Source: Erythrobacter sp.
GTDB lineage: Bacteria; Pseudomonadota; Alphaproteobacteria; Sphingomonadales; Sphingomonadaceae
DNA: 64,000 nucleotides
NCBI GenBank assembly: GCA_029937545.1
Contig: JAPYPR010000002.1
Span: 1 to 64,000, forward strand
Direction of reading: 5' to 3'
The position numbers and the translations under genes were made by a program. The notes under the pieces were generated by a model. That model saw only the letters and a list, made by a program, of their open reading frames with translations, was not told the origin of the DNA and did no database searches. Shown here piece after piece: positions 8,882 through 17,444 of the stretch (its first letter is position 1; every line of letters begins with the position of its first letter).

Positions 8882-10006
8882 ATGACCGGTCGCCCCGTCA
8901 TTTCCGCTACCGGCCTGTTTACGCCCGAGCAGAGCATCAGCAACGAAGAACTGGTCGCAAGCTTCAACGCCTTCGTCGAGCGGTTCAACGCGCAAAACGC
9001 CGACGCAATCGCTGCCGGCGAGGTCGAAGCGCTGCATCCCAGTTCGGTCGAATTCATCGAGAAGGCCAGCGGGATCAAGGCGCGCCACGTCTTGTCGAAA
9101 GAGCCGATTCTCGACCCGGCGATCATGGAGCCCCGCCTGGAAGTGCGCGGCAATGACGAACTCTCGCAGATGGCCGAGATCGGGGTGGCAGCTTGCCGTC
9201 AGGCGCTTGAACGCGCAAGTCGCGATGCTGCAGATGTCGATGCCGTGTTGTGCGCGGCCTCGAATATGGAGCGGCCCTATCCGGCCATGGCGATCGAAAT
9301 ACAGCAGGCGCTGGGGATCGACGGCTTCGGGTTCGACATGAACGTCGCGTGCTCCTCGGCCACTTTCGGGATACAGACTGCAGCCGATTACATTCGGTCG
9401 GGCAATGCGAAGAGCGTTCTCGTCGTCAGTCCTGAAATTACCAGCGGCCATTTGAACTGGCGTGACCGCGACAGCCATTTCATCTTCGGGGACGTGGCCA
9501 CAGCCGTGCTGGTCGAGGACGCGGCAATCGCTCCGGCGCAGCATTGGGATATTCTCGGCACCAGGCTGAAGACGGTCTTCTCGAACAACATCCGCAACAA
9601 TTTCGGCTTCCTCAACAGGGCCTCGCCCGAAGGCGTAGGCGAGGCGGACAAGCTCTTCGTCCAGGAAGGTCGCAAGGTGTTTAAGGAAGTAGTGCCGATG
9701 GTGGCCGAAATGATCGTCGGCGAGGCGGATCGGCTCGGCATCGATCCGCAGGGCCTGCGGCGCCTCTGGCTGCATCAGGCAAACGCCGGCATGAACCGGC
9801 TGATCGCACACCGGGTGCTTGGCCACGAAGCCGACGCCGACGAGAGTCCGACAGTGCTCGATACCTATGGCAACACTTCGAGCGCCGGGTCGATCATCGC
9901 CTTCCACCTCCACAGCGACGATTTGGGAGCAGGCGATACGGGGCTGATCTGCAGCTTCGGAGCAGGGTACTCAGCAGGAACCGTGTTCGTGCGTAAGGCC
10001 GCGTGA
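8882..10006 (+). CDS. Beta-ketoacyl-ACP synthase III-like protein
   Basis: This thiolase-fold condensing enzyme of about 374 residues belongs to the FabH/KAS III group, which condenses an acyl-CoA starter with malonyl-ACP. All three catalytic residues are visible: Cys in NVACSSATFG, His in LWLHQANAG and Asn in YGNTSSAGS. The ending GAGYSAGTVFVRK is typical. It is longer than canonical FabH (about 320 residues) because of an N-terminal insertion around FNAFVERFNAQNADAI. It is also not in the usual plsX-fabH cluster, so it may have a specialised starter or head-to-head role. An ATG six codons earlier, at 8864, is an alternative start; the inner one has GAGAG spaced upstream. It sits just before psd-pssA. 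Confidence 0.85.
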   Translation: MTGRPVISATGLFTPEQSISNEELVASFNAFVERFNAQNADAIAAGEVEALHPSSVEFIEKASGIKARHVLSKEPILDPAIMEPRLEVRGNDELSQMAEIGVAACRQALERASRDAADVDAVLCAASNMERPYPAMAIEIQQALGIDGFGFDMNVACSSATFGIQTAADYIRSGNAKSVLVVSPEITSGHLNWRDRDSHFIFGDVATAVLVEDAAIAPAQHWDILGTRLKTVFSNNIRNNFGFLNRASPEGVGEADKLFVQEGRKVFKEVVPMVAEMIVGEADRLGIDPQGLRRLWLHQANAGMNRLIAHRVLGHEADADESPTVLDTYGNTSSAGSIIAFHLHSDDLGAGDTGLICSFGAGYSAGTVFVRKAA

Positions 10007-10045
10007 CGCCTTGTGAGGCCGCCATGCGGCGCGTAGGCTTATTCG

Positions 10046-10798
10046 ATGGCAGGTGACCTCCTCGACAATCAGGGCCGCGGCGACGTCCGCTGGTCGCTGC
10101 CGCCGATCCATCCCGAGGGTCGTAAATACGGCCTGATCGCCTTGGCGGTGAGCCTGGTTTTCCTCATCGGGCTCGACTGGGAGATTGTCGGCTGGCCGCT
10201 GCTCGCACTCAGCGCCGGGATATTCGCATTCTTTCGGGACCCCGAACGCGTCGTTCCGCAAGACGATTCCGCAATTCTCTCTCCGGCCGACGGCCAGGTG
10301 ACCATGATTGCCGAGGTCGAGCCGCCGCGCGAGTTGGTCATCGACGATGGCAGCGGTATCGGTGGATTGTCCCCGGAAACGGTGACACGCGTGTCGATCT
10401 TCCTCTCGGTGTTCGATGTTCATATCAACCGCACACCGATCGCAGGTACCGTGCAACGCGTGGTCTATATTCCCGGGAGTTTCGCCGATGCCGGTCTCGA
10501 CAAGGCGAGTGAAGAAAACGAACGGCAGCATATCCTTGTCGAGCGGACCGACGGGACCAAGGTCGGCTTCACGCAGATTGCCGGGCTGGTGGCGCGGCGG
10601 ATCGTGCCGTTCGTGAAGCCAGGCGATACGCTCGGGGCCGGGCAGAGGGTTGGGCTGATCCGTTTCGGCAGCCGGGTCGATGTCTATCTGCCCGCTGGGA
10701 GCGGATCGGATGTGCTGCTCGGCCAACGCGTCGTTGCGGGTGAAACGGTTATTGCACGCCTCGGCGCGCGCAAGCTTCTGGAAGGTGTGTCGCAATGA
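10046..10798 (+). CDS. psd: Phosphatidylserine decarboxylase proenzyme
   Basis: This 250-residue pyruvoyl enzyme makes phosphatidylethanolamine from phosphatidylserine at the inner membrane. It is the short form found in many alphaproteobacteria. An N-terminal hydrophobic hairpin (residues 28-62) is followed by the core with [18 protein letters not shown] and [13 protein letters not shown]. The self-cleavage site is the Gly-Ser of [10 protein letters not shown] near residue 211, where serine becomes the pyruvoyl group. Its stop overlaps the pssA start by four bases (ATGA), so the two consecutive steps of the pathway are translationally coupled, in reverse reaction order. Confidence 0.96.
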   Translation: MAGDLLDNQGRGDVRWSLPPIHPEGRKYGLIALAVSLVFLIGLDWEIVGWPLLALSAGIFAFFRDPERVVPQDDSAILSPADGQVTMIAEVEPPRELVIDDGSGIGGLSPETVTRVSIFLSVFDVHINRTPIAGTVQRVVYIPGSFADAGLDKASEENERQHILVERTDGTKVGFTQIAGLVARRIVPFVKPGDTLGAGQRVGLIRFGSRVDVYLPAGSGSDVLLGQRVVAGETVIARLGARKLLEGVSQ

Positions 10799-11622
10799 AT
10801 TTCGAACCTCGCAACGGGACCGATCAGCCTGAGGAACGCGCCCGGCTGGGGCCGAAGGCGGCCGAGGACGAAAAGCCCGTGCTCGGTTCGCCGGGTCGGG
10901 GCCTTTCGCTTCGGGCGATGGCGCCTAATGCAATCACCGCGGCGGCACTCTGTTCCGGCCTGACCGGCATACGGTTCGCGATTTCCGAGCAATGGGCAGC
11001 CGCCGCCGTGGCCATCATCATCGCAGGCATTCTCGACGGAATGGACGGGCGGATCGCTCGCCTGCTGAAGGCGCAATCGCGCTTTGGAGCGGAGCTGGAC
11101 AGCCTTGCCGATTCGCTTAGCTTCGGCACGGCACCCGCGATCATTCTTTATCTCTGGTCGCTTCAGAACGAGCCGCGCTGGGGCTGGTTCGCCGCACTCG
11201 CGCTGGCGATCTGCTGTGCGCTTCGGCTCGCTCGCTTCAATGCGCAAATCGACACCGACGACCAGCCGCACAAATCGCTCGGGTTCCTGACCGGCGTTCC
11301 CGCACCTATGGGGGCGGGACTCGCCTTCATGCCGTTCTTCGTATGGTCGGCGACCGGGATAGACTTCTTCCGCGAGCCCGCCTTCGTCGCCCCGTGGCTG
11401 TTGGCAACTGCGCTGCTGATGATTTCGAGCATGGCGACGCCGAGTTGGACCTCGCTGCGTCCGCGTCGCGGCATCCGTTTATGGGTACTCGCCTTCGTCG
11501 GTCTGCTCTTCGCTGCGCTGCTCGTTGAGCCGTGGTGGACCCTGAGCGCTATCGGTATCGGTTACCTAGCCCTGCTTCCCTTTACGTTGCTGCGTTATTC
11601 GCGCATCAAGCGGCGCGCGTAG
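10795..11622 (+). CDS. pssA: CDP-diacylglycerol--serine O-phosphatidyltransferase
   Basis: This 275-residue integral membrane enzyme joins serine to CDP-diacylglycerol to give phosphatidylserine, the substrate of the psd product encoded just upstream. The CDP-alcohol phosphotransferase motif is visible as [14 protein letters not shown] followed by [10 protein letters not shown], which supplies the metal-binding aspartates. About eight hydrophobic helices follow. The first 35 residues form a charged cytoplasmic extension. The final codons overlap the end of a small convergent gene on the other strand. Confidence 0.95.
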   Translation: MNFEPRNGTDQPEERARLGPKAAEDEKPVLGSPGRGLSLRAMAPNAITAAALCSGLTGIRFAISEQWAAAAVAIIIAGILDGMDGRIARLLKAQSRFGAELDSLADSLSFGTAPAIILYLWSLQNEPRWGWFAALALAICCALRLARFNAQIDTDDQPHKSLGFLTGVPAPMGAGLAFMPFFVWSATGIDFFREPAFVAPWLLATALLMISSMATPSWTSLRPRRGIRLWVLAFVGLLFAALLVEPWWTLSAIGIGYLALLPFTLLRYSRIKRRA

Positions 11623-11848
11623 CCCGGCCGACAACCCCGTCCGACCGCGAGAGCGAACGACTGAAAGCCACACCACCTTGTGTGATGCCCGCGCGGAATG
11701 CGGGGAGTTCGGCAATGACCGACGTTCGCTTCGTCTCGCGCCGCAACTGACCGATAGCGGACCACAAGCGCAGTCCGCTATCGGCGAGCACGCCCAATGC
11801 GACGACAGCCGTGAGGGCGACGAGTGCAACAAGGAACCATGCGAACAT
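11606..11848 (-). CDS. Small single-pass membrane protein, function unknown
   Basis: This is an 80-residue protein with one N-terminal transmembrane helix (residues 3-24, rich in Val, Leu and Ala) and a basic, soluble remainder containing QLRRETKR. AGGAGA seven bases before the ATG is a good ribosome binding site, which is the main reason to accept the gene. The 3' end overlaps pssA by 17 bases, tail to tail. The family was not recognised. Confidence 0.65.
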   Translation of the reverse strand: MFAWFLVALVALTAVVALGVLADSGLRLWSAIGQLRRETKRTSVIAELPAFRAGITQGGVAFSRSLSRSDGVVGRATRAA

Positions 11849-12200
11849 CTTTAATTCTCCTGCCCCTTTCCGTTCAAATCACTGTTGACAGGCTGGGGAT
11901 AGCTAGTGGAAAACCCTGATTGCCCGCCGGACGTTCCGGCGATGAAGACAATGTTCTTATTTTGTTCTCACTAGTCAAGCGCTTTTCGAGCCGAAGCTGC
12001 ATTTTTTTGCGGTGAATGGAGGGTGGATTTGTCGCTCTCCACCGGCTAAAGGCGCGCGGTCCGCAGTAGATTCGGCCATTTTGGGCGGTTCAGCAGACGG
12101 GCAAATCCACATGGAAGGCGCACATACCGGTGCCCGCCGCGGGCCATGACCGCATTCGGGTTCCAGCTTTCCAGAGGCATAACCGGAAAGGAATTACACT
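11849..12200. other. Divergent intergenic region between the small membrane gene and rpsB
   Basis: This 352-base stretch serves two diverging genes. It holds a 6-bp inverted repeat around CGT at 11926-11940. TTGACA at 11885-11890 is a perfect -35 match on the plus strand but has no clear -10. On the minus strand, GGAAC-17-GGTT at 11912-11937 resembles an EcfG promoter with one mismatch. The last 130 bases are probably the rpsB leader. No coding frame is credible. Confidence 0.45.
11912..11937 (-). promoter_or_regulatory. Possible EcfG-type stress promoter for the small membrane protein
   Basis: Reading the minus strand, GGAAC (11937-11933) is followed after 17 bases by GGTT (11915-11912). 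The alphaproteobacterial general stress sigma factor EcfG uses GGAAC-16/17-CGTT, so this is one base off. It lies about 65 bases before the start at 11848. The match is weak enough to be chance. Confidence 0.3.
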
Positions 12201-12950
12201 ATGGCGGCCCCTACCGTCACGATGCAGCAATTGATCGAGGCCGGCGCGCACTTCGGCCACCAGACCCACCGTTGGAACCCGCGCATGAAGCCGTATATTT
12301 TCGGCGCGCGCAACGGCATCCACATCATCGACCTGTCGCAGTCCGTGCCGCTGTTCGCGCGCGCGCTCGACTTCATCAGCCAGACCGCGCGTTCGGGCGG
12401 CAAGGTGCTGTTCGTCGGCACCAAGCGCCAGGCACAGGACGCGATCCGCGAAGCCGCGCTCGCTTCGGGCCAGCACTTCGTCAACCACCGCTGGCTGGGC
12501 GGCATGCTCACCAACTGGAAGACGATCAGCGAGCGTATCAAGTACCTTAAAACGCTCGACGAGCGTCTCTCGGGCGACACGCAGGGCCTCACGAAAAAGG
12601 AAGTCCTCGACCTCACGCGCAAGCGCGACAAGCTTGAAATGAGCCTCGGTGGCATCCGCGACATGGGCGGCATTCCCGACGTGATGTTCGTGATCGATGC
12701 GAACATGGAAGACCTGGCCATCAAGGAAGCCAACGTTCTCGGCATCCCAGTCGTCGCCGTGCTCGACACCAATGTCGATCCCGAAGGCATCGCCTTCCCG
12801 ATCCCGGGCAATGACGACGCCAGCCGCGCCATCAAGCTCTACTGCGATGCGGTTGCCGAAGCGGCTCGCACCGGCAAGGGCGAAGGCGTGCAGGACAGCG
12901 GTGCAGATGTCGGCGCTATGGAAAATCCGCCGGAAGAAGCCGCGGCTTAA
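12201..12950 (+). CDS. rpsB: 30S ribosomal protein S2
   Basis: This 249-residue protein of the small ribosomal subunit sits on the solvent side and is needed for S1 binding. Signatures include [20 protein letters not shown] at residues 7-26, [12 protein letters not shown], and [38 protein letters not shown] follows in the second half. GGAAAGGAA ahead of the ATG is a strong ribosome binding site. The order rpsB-tsf is conserved across bacteria, and the two are separated here by a 117-base structured spacer. Confidence 0.98.
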   Translation: MAAPTVTMQQLIEAGAHFGHQTHRWNPRMKPYIFGARNGIHIIDLSQSVPLFARALDFISQTARSGGKVLFVGTKRQAQDAIREAALASGQHFVNHRWLGGMLTNWKTISERIKYLKTLDERLSGDTQGLTKKEVLDLTRKRDKLEMSLGGIRDMGGIPDVMFVIDANMEDLAIKEANVLGIPVVAVLDTNVDPEGIAFPIPGNDDASRAIKLYCDAVAEAARTGKGEGVQDSGADVGAMENPPEEAAA

Positions 12951-12965
12951 TGCCCAATTCGTGAG

Positions 12966-13035
12966 GCGGGAGCGCAATTCTCCCGTCACACAAGCGAATT
13001 ATGCGCCGGGCCGCTGATACCAGCAGGCCCGGTGC
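12966..13035 (+). promoter_or_regulatory. Two hairpins in the rpsB-tsf spacer
   Basis: The first hairpin pairs 12966-12972 with 12980-12986. The second is long: 13003-13012 pairs with 13026-13035, and inside it 13013-13016 pairs with 13021-13024 around an ATAC loop. Neither has a T-run, so intrinsic termination is unlikely. They may set the rpsB:tsf ratio or mark an RNA processing site. Confidence 0.5.
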
Positions 13036-13067
13036 CCCGCATTCAAGATACCAGGAAGGAAATCATC

Positions 13068-14006
13068 ATGGCTGCATTCACTGCTGCTGACGTAAAGGCC
13101 CTGCGCGAGAAGACCGGCGCGGGTATGATGGACGCCAAAAAGGCGCTCGAAGCCAGCAATGGCGATATCGAAGCCGCGGTCGACGCACTGCGCGCCAAGG
13201 GTCTCGCCACCGCCCAGAAGAAATCGAGCCGTACCGCGGCCGAAGGTCTCGTCGGCATCGCCGTCGCCAATGAGACCGGGGGCACCAAGGGCGTCGCCGT
13301 CGAAGTGAACTCGGAAACGGACTTCGTTGCCAAGAACGACCAGTTCCAGGACTTCGTGCGCAAGACCACGCAGGTCGCGCTCGACACCGATGGCGACGAT
13401 GTCGACACGCTCAAGGCCGCTGCCTACCCCGATGGCGGCACCGTGTCCGACAAGCTGACCGATAACGTTGCCACCATCGGCGAAAACCAGCAGATCCGCC
13501 GCATCAAGACCGTCTCGGTCACGAACGGCGTGATCGTGCCCTACATGCACAATGCCGTTGCGCCCGACCTCGGCAAGATCGGCGTGCTCGTCGCGCTCGA
13601 AAGCGAAGGCGACAAGGCCAAGCTGGAAGAACTGGGCAAGAAGCTCGGCATGCACATCGCCGCTGCCTTCCCGCAGGCGCTGACCGCCGAGGGCCTCGAC
13701 GCCGAGGTGATCGAGCGCGAGCGCGCGATCGCCAAGGAAAAGGCCGCCGAAAGCGGCAAGCCCGAAAACGTCCAGGAAAAGATGGTCGAAGGCGCGGTCA
13801 ACAAATACGCCAAGGAAAACGCGCTGCTCAGCCAGGTCTATGTGATCGACAACAAGACCCCGATCGCGCAGGTCGTCGAGCAGGCTGGCAAGGACGTCGG
13901 CGCCAAGGTCGAGCTGGTGGACTATGTCCGCTTCCAGCTGGGCGAAGGCATCGAGAAGGAAGAAAGCGACTTCGCTGCAGAAGTGGCCGCTGCCGTCGGC
14001 GGCTGA
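13068..14006 (+). CDS. tsf: Translation elongation factor Ts
   Basis: This 312-residue factor acts as the nucleotide exchange factor for EF-Tu, releasing GDP so GTP can bind. The N-terminal UBA-like module reads [20 protein letters not shown]. The exchange core contains the TDFVAKND motif at about residues 80-87, which contacts the EF-Tu nucleotide pocket. The C-terminal module ends in [19 protein letters not shown]. The frame is open 12 codons upstream to a GTG, but the ATG at 13068 follows AGGAAGGAA and matches the family start. It is followed by an intrinsic terminator. Confidence 0.98.
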   Translation: MAAFTAADVKALREKTGAGMMDAKKALEASNGDIEAAVDALRAKGLATAQKKSSRTAAEGLVGIAVANETGGTKGVAVEVNSETDFVAKNDQFQDFVRKTTQVALDTDGDDVDTLKAAAYPDGGTVSDKLTDNVATIGENQQIRRIKTVSVTNGVIVPYMHNAVAPDLGKIGVLVALESEGDKAKLEELGKKLGMHIAAAFPQALTAEGLDAEVIERERAIAKEKAAESGKPENVQEKMVEGAVNKYAKENALLSQVYVIDNKTPIAQVVEQAGKDVGAKVELVDYVRFQLGEGIEKEESDFAAEVAAAVGG

Positions 14007-14031
14007 ACAAGCCTCGCATCCTACGAAAATG

Positions 14032-14063
14032 GGCCGCCGGAGTTCGCTTCGGCGGCCTTTTTT
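14032..14063 (+). terminator. Rho-independent terminator after tsf
   Basis: GGCCGCCG (14032-14039) pairs with CGGCGGCC (14050-14057) and is followed by six T at 14058-14063. It ends the rpsB-tsf unit and separates it from pyrH. Confidence 0.88.
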
Positions 14064-14161
14064 GTCCAACACTAATGCGTACGAACGATCGATTGTGGGA
14101 ACGAGCCTGGCTTGCGATCACTTCTTCAGTGGATGCTCACGCGAATTTACTGGAGAAACTC

Positions 14162-14341
14162 ATGGGAAGCGTATGGTCCCTCGCGATAATCATTGGTCCA
14201 ATCTTGCTCATTGGCGCAGTTATCTTTGCCTGGTTTAAAAATCGCAATACGTCCGAGCGACTTGAACGCAAGGCCGACGAGGGGGCGCGTAACCTACGCG
14301 AGGAAATTGCCGAAAAACCGCACAAGAACATGGATCTCTGA
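14162..14341 (+). CDS. Small membrane-anchored protein, function unknown
   Basis: This 59-residue protein begins MGSVWSLAII, has one transmembrane helix at about residues 6-26 (IIIGPILLIGAVIFAWF), and then a charged amphipathic tail rich in Glu, Lys and Arg. GGAG ten bases upstream supports the ATG at 14162. The open frame extends to an ATG at 14075, but that part is not protein-like. Short proteins of this build, with one helix and an acidic-basic tail, are common in the order, but no function is known to me. It lies between the tsf terminator and pyrH. Confidence 0.65.
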   Translation: MGSVWSLAIIIGPILLIGAVIFAWFKNRNTSERLERKADEGARNLREEIAEKPHKNMDL

Positions 14342-14744
14342 TCGGTCCAAGCAGCAGGCTTCGTCCCATTCGCTGGTTTGTTCTTCTTGATCAAGGCGTA
14401 GTGTCCAGCTTTGACGAGCACCTCAGGCGAGCTGTGTGTATTGACCATTATGAGCGAGCCTCATTTCTCCCTCGGCATTGTCCTTGAAACCACTACAAAC
14501 TCTGTTCAAAAACGAACGCGGTCGCAGGCTGACGTCATATGATCTGCTGGTAAGACTACCGCAGGACCGTTTACCATAGAAAACTCAGGCAATCGTCGAT
14601 CGTAAGCGCGAAGTTCGATAGGCTAGCCGATCCTTTCGATCGAGACAGTATAGACTACAACGATAGTCCCTTCCCCCTAGCGCGCGCCATGCATCATGGC
14701 TAAGGAGCCGCAGGCCCCTCACGCAACACGGATTCTTCGCCTCC
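14342..14744. other. Unexplained intergenic gap before pyrH
   Basis: This 403-base stretch has lower GC content than its neighbours and no credible gene on either strand. In most relatives tsf and pyrH lie closer together, so the small membrane gene and this gap look like inserted material. It contains several short GATC-centred repeats (for example around 14593 and 14635) and presumably the pyrH promoter. No terminal repeats or transposase remnants were seen. Confidence 0.45.
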
Positions 14745-15470
14745 ATGCCCTTTTCCACGATGAAGCGCGTCCTGCTGAAGCTCTCGGGCGAGGTGCTGAT
14801 GGGCGAGGGGCCGTTCGGCATCGACCCGGCTTTCGTCATGGAACTGGCCGAGGAAGTAAAGGCAGCGAAGGAAACCGGCCTCGAAATCTGCCTCGTCATC
14901 GGTGGCGGCAATATCTTTCGCGGCATGGCAGGCGCGGCGCAGGGGATGGACCGCGCGCAGGCCGATTACATGGGTATGCTGGCCACGGTAATGAATGCGC
15001 TGGCAATGCAGAATGCGCTGGAGCAATTGGGCGTGCAGACCCGCGTGCAGAGCGCGGTGCAGATGGACCAGGTGTGCGAGCCGGTGATCCGCCGCCGCGC
15101 CGAACGGCATCTCGAAAAGGGGCGCGTGGTAATCTTTGCCGCTGGCGTGGGCGCGCCCTATTTCACAACTGACAGCGGCGCGGCCCTGCGCGCGGCGGAA
15201 ATGAACTGCGACGCGCTGCTGAAGGGCACCAGCGTCGACGGGGTATACGACAGCGACCCAAAGAAGAATGCCGGGGCAAAGCGTTTCGACACCGTCACTT
15301 ACAGCCGCGTGCTGGCAGACGACCTCAAGGTAATGGACGCCAGCGCCGTGGCTCTGTGCCGCGACAACAACATTCCGATCGTCGTGTTCTCGATCCGCGA
15401 GAAGGGCAATCTGGCCCGCGTTCTCAAGGGCGAAGGCGTGCAGACGGTCGTCACCAACGAAAAAAGCTAA
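14745..15470 (+). CDS. pyrH: UMP kinase
   Basis: This 241-residue enzyme phosphorylates UMP to UDP with ATP, the committed step toward UTP and CTP. It belongs to the amino acid kinase fold, unrelated to eukaryotic UMP/CMP kinases. Motifs are [14 protein letters not shown] at the start, [10 protein letters not shown] for the phosphate loop, and [19 protein letters not shown] for the UMP/ATP site. [10 protein letters not shown] near residue 165 is the nucleotide-binding segment. A second in-frame ATG five codons on (14760) is an equally likely start. It heads the pyrH-frr-uppS-cdsA-dxr-rseP series. Confidence 0.97.
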   Translation: MPFSTMKRVLLKLSGEVLMGEGPFGIDPAFVMELAEEVKAAKETGLEICLVIGGGNIFRGMAGAAQGMDRAQADYMGMLATVMNALAMQNALEQLGVQTRVQSAVQMDQVCEPVIRRRAERHLEKGRVVIFAAGVGAPYFTTDSGAALRAAEMNCDALLKGTSVDGVYDSDPKKNAGAKRFDTVTYSRVLADDLKVMDASAVALCRDNNIPIVVFSIREKGNLARVLKGEGVQTVVTNEKS

Positions 15471-15482
15471 GAGGAAGCCACG

Positions 15483-16040
15483 ATGGCAAAATACGACAAA
15501 GCCGATATCGAGCGCCGCATGAAGGGCGCCGTCGAAAGCCTGAAGGGCGATCTTTCGGGCCTGCGTACCGGCCGCGCGAACACCAGCCTGCTCGATCCGG
15601 TAGTGGTCGAGGTCTATGGCTCGATGATGCCGCTGAACCAGGTCGCCACCGTCAGCGCGCCCGAGCCGCGCATGCTCAGTGTGCAGGTATGGGACAAGGC
15701 CAACGTGAGCGCAGTGGAAAAGGGCATCGCCAAGGCCAATCTCGGCCTCAATCCGATGCAGGACGGCCAGACCATCCGCCTGCCGATGCCCGACCTGACC
15801 GAGGAACGCCGCAAGGATCTTGCCAAGCTGGCGGGCGAATATGGCGAAAAGGGCAAGATCGCTATCCGCAACGTGCGCCGTGACGGCATGGAAGCGCTGA
15901 AGGAAGACGAGAAGAAGAAGGAAATCTCCGAGGACGAGCGCAAACGGTCCGAGGAAGAGGTCCAGAAGCTGACCGACAAATATGTCGCCGAAACCGATGA
16001 AGCGGTCGAAAAGAAAACGCAGGAAATCCTGACCCAGTAA
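15483..16040 (+). CDS. frr: Ribosome recycling factor
   Basis: This 185-residue factor works with EF-G to split post-termination ribosomes. It has a three-helix bundle carrying an inserted small domain. The sequence shows [31 protein letters not shown] at the start, containing the conserved [20 protein letters not shown] lies mid-protein, and [10 protein letters not shown] follows at about residue 128. The C-terminal half is a highly charged helix. It begins 12 bases after pyrH, in the universally conserved order. Confidence 0.98.
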   Translation: MAKYDKADIERRMKGAVESLKGDLSGLRTGRANTSLLDPVVVEVYGSMMPLNQVATVSAPEPRMLSVQVWDKANVSAVEKGIAKANLGLNPMQDGQTIRLPMPDLTEERRKDLAKLAGEYGEKGKIAIRNVRRDGMEALKEDEKKKEISEDERKRSEEEVQKLTDKYVAETDEAVEKKTQEILTQ

Positions 16041-16063
16041 GCGGGTGAGGATCGGGGAGAGGA

Positions 16064-16747
16064 ATGAGCGCGCAAGGCCAGCAGGCCCGCCATGTCGCCA
16101 TCATCATGGATGGCAATGGTCGCTGGGCGAAGCGCCGGCACCTGCCGCGCGTGATGGGCCATCGCAAGGGCGTGGAGGCGGTGCGCGAGCTGGTGCGCAG
16201 CCTGAAGGATACGCAGGTCGAATGCCTGACGCTCTACGCCTTCAGCTCCGAAAACTGGAAGCGGCCGGAGGACGAGGTCGACGATCTGATGGACCTCATG
16301 CGCAAGTTCATCAAATCTGACCTGCCCGAATTCATCGCCAATGACGTGAAGTTGCATATCCTCGGTGACTGGCAAGTGCTTGCACCCGATATCGTCGCCA
16401 TGCTGGAGGATGCGCTGGAGCAGACCAGAAGGGGCTCGCGCACGCTGGCGGTGGCGCTGAATTACGGCGGGCAGGCGGAGATCGTGGCGGCCGCGCGCAA
16501 GGCTGCTGCCGGGGGCGAGATCACCGAAGAAAGCCTGGCCGAGCACCTCTACACCGCGCCGCTGCCCCCGCTCGACCTGCTGATCCGCACCAGTGGCGAA
16601 GTGCGGCTGTCCAATTTCCTCTTGTGGCAGGCGGCCTATGCGGAAATGATCTTCACCGACGTGCTATGGCCGGACTTTACGCCAGAATTGTTCAAGCAGG
16701 CATTGGCGGATTTCGGCGACCGGGAGAGGCGCTTTGGTGGACGGTAA
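16064..16747 (+). CDS. uppS: Isoprenyl transferase (undecaprenyl diphosphate synthase)
   Basis: This 227-residue cis-prenyltransferase extends farnesyl diphosphate with isopentenyl units to undecaprenyl diphosphate, the lipid carrier for peptidoglycan and surface sugars. The catalytic aspartate lies in IIMDGNGRWAKRR at residues 13-25. YAFSSENWKRP follows near 65, and the C-terminal LLIRTSGEVRLSNFLLWQ binds the diphosphate. The last E.IFTDVLWPDF element is also typical. Its 3' end overlaps cdsA by about 11 bases. The carrier substrate depends on the MEP pathway, one enzyme of which (dxr) is encoded two genes downstream. Confidence 0.97.
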   Translation: MSAQGQQARHVAIIMDGNGRWAKRRHLPRVMGHRKGVEAVRELVRSLKDTQVECLTLYAFSSENWKRPEDEVDDLMDLMRKFIKSDLPEFIANDVKLHILGDWQVLAPDIVAMLEDALEQTRRGSRTLAVALNYGGQAEIVAAARKAAAGGEITEESLAEHLYTAPLPPLDLLIRTSGEVRLSNFLLWQAAYAEMIFTDVLWPDFTPELFKQALADFGDRERRFGGR

Positions 16748-17444
16748 GGCAGCGCAAGCATTGCCTGCGAAGGGCAAGAACGCCGACCTGCCCGTGCGCG
16801 CGGCCTCGGCGCTGGTCATGGTGGCGGTGGCTGGGCTGGCCTTCTGGCTGGGCAGTATCTGGCTCGACCTGTTCATCGCAGGCGTCGTCGTCGCGACCGT
16901 CGTGGAGTTCGTGCTCCTCGTGCTCAAGGCGACGCAGCGGCAGGGTGCCCGGCTGGCCGCTATCACTGCCGGTGCGATCTACATTGGATTGGCAGGTTAT
17001 GCCCTGATGAGCTTCCCGCTGATCGTGGTGATTGGCGTGATCGGCGCGGTCGTGTTCGTCGATACCTTTGCCTATTTCTTCGGGCGGACAATTGGCGGCC
17101 CCAAGATTGCTCCGGCCATCAGTCCGTCGAAGACCTGGGCGGGGCTGCTGGGAGGCACGGTCGGAGCGACGATCTGGGTCTTCGGGATTTTGTTCTTCGT
17201 CGCGTCGGTCGATGGTCCCGAATGGAGCGGACGCTTGCAAGACTGGCTGCAACTGATCGGTATCGGCGCCGCCATAGCCGTGGCTGCGCAGGCAGGCGAT
17301 TTTCTAGAGAGCTGGATCAAGCGCAAGGCCGGCGTGAAGGACAGCTCGAACCTCATCCCCGGTCACGGCGGCGTATTCGACCGGACCGATGGGATAATTC
17401 CTGTCGCTCTGTTGGCAGCGGCGACTTTCGGAGCGGCTTGGTGA
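16737..17444 (+). CDS. cdsA: Phosphatidate cytidylyltransferase
   Basis: This integral membrane enzyme of about 235 residues makes CDP-diacylglycerol from phosphatidic acid and CTP. Its product feeds both pssA (10795) and pgsA (44427) in this window. Hydrophobic helices fill the chain, and the C-terminal family signature is seen as KRKAGVKDSSNLIPGHGGVFDRTDG. The middle DTFAYFFGRTIGGPKIAPAISPSKTWAG motif is also diagnostic. The start is not an ATG: GTG at 16737 sits seven bases after GGGAGAGG, and an adjacent TTG at 16734 is possible. It ends in a four-base GTGA overlap with dxr. Confidence 0.94.
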   Translation: MDGKAAQALPAKGKNADLPVRAASALVMVAVAGLAFWLGSIWLDLFIAGVVVATVVEFVLLVLKATQRQGARLAAITAGAIYIGLAGYALMSFPLIVVIGVIGAVVFVDTFAYFFGRTIGGPKIAPAISPSKTWAGLLGGTVGATIWVFGILFFVASVDGPEWSGRLQDWLQLIGIGAAIAVAAQAGDFLESWIKRKAGVKDSSNLIPGHGGVFDRTDGIIPVALLAAATFGAAW

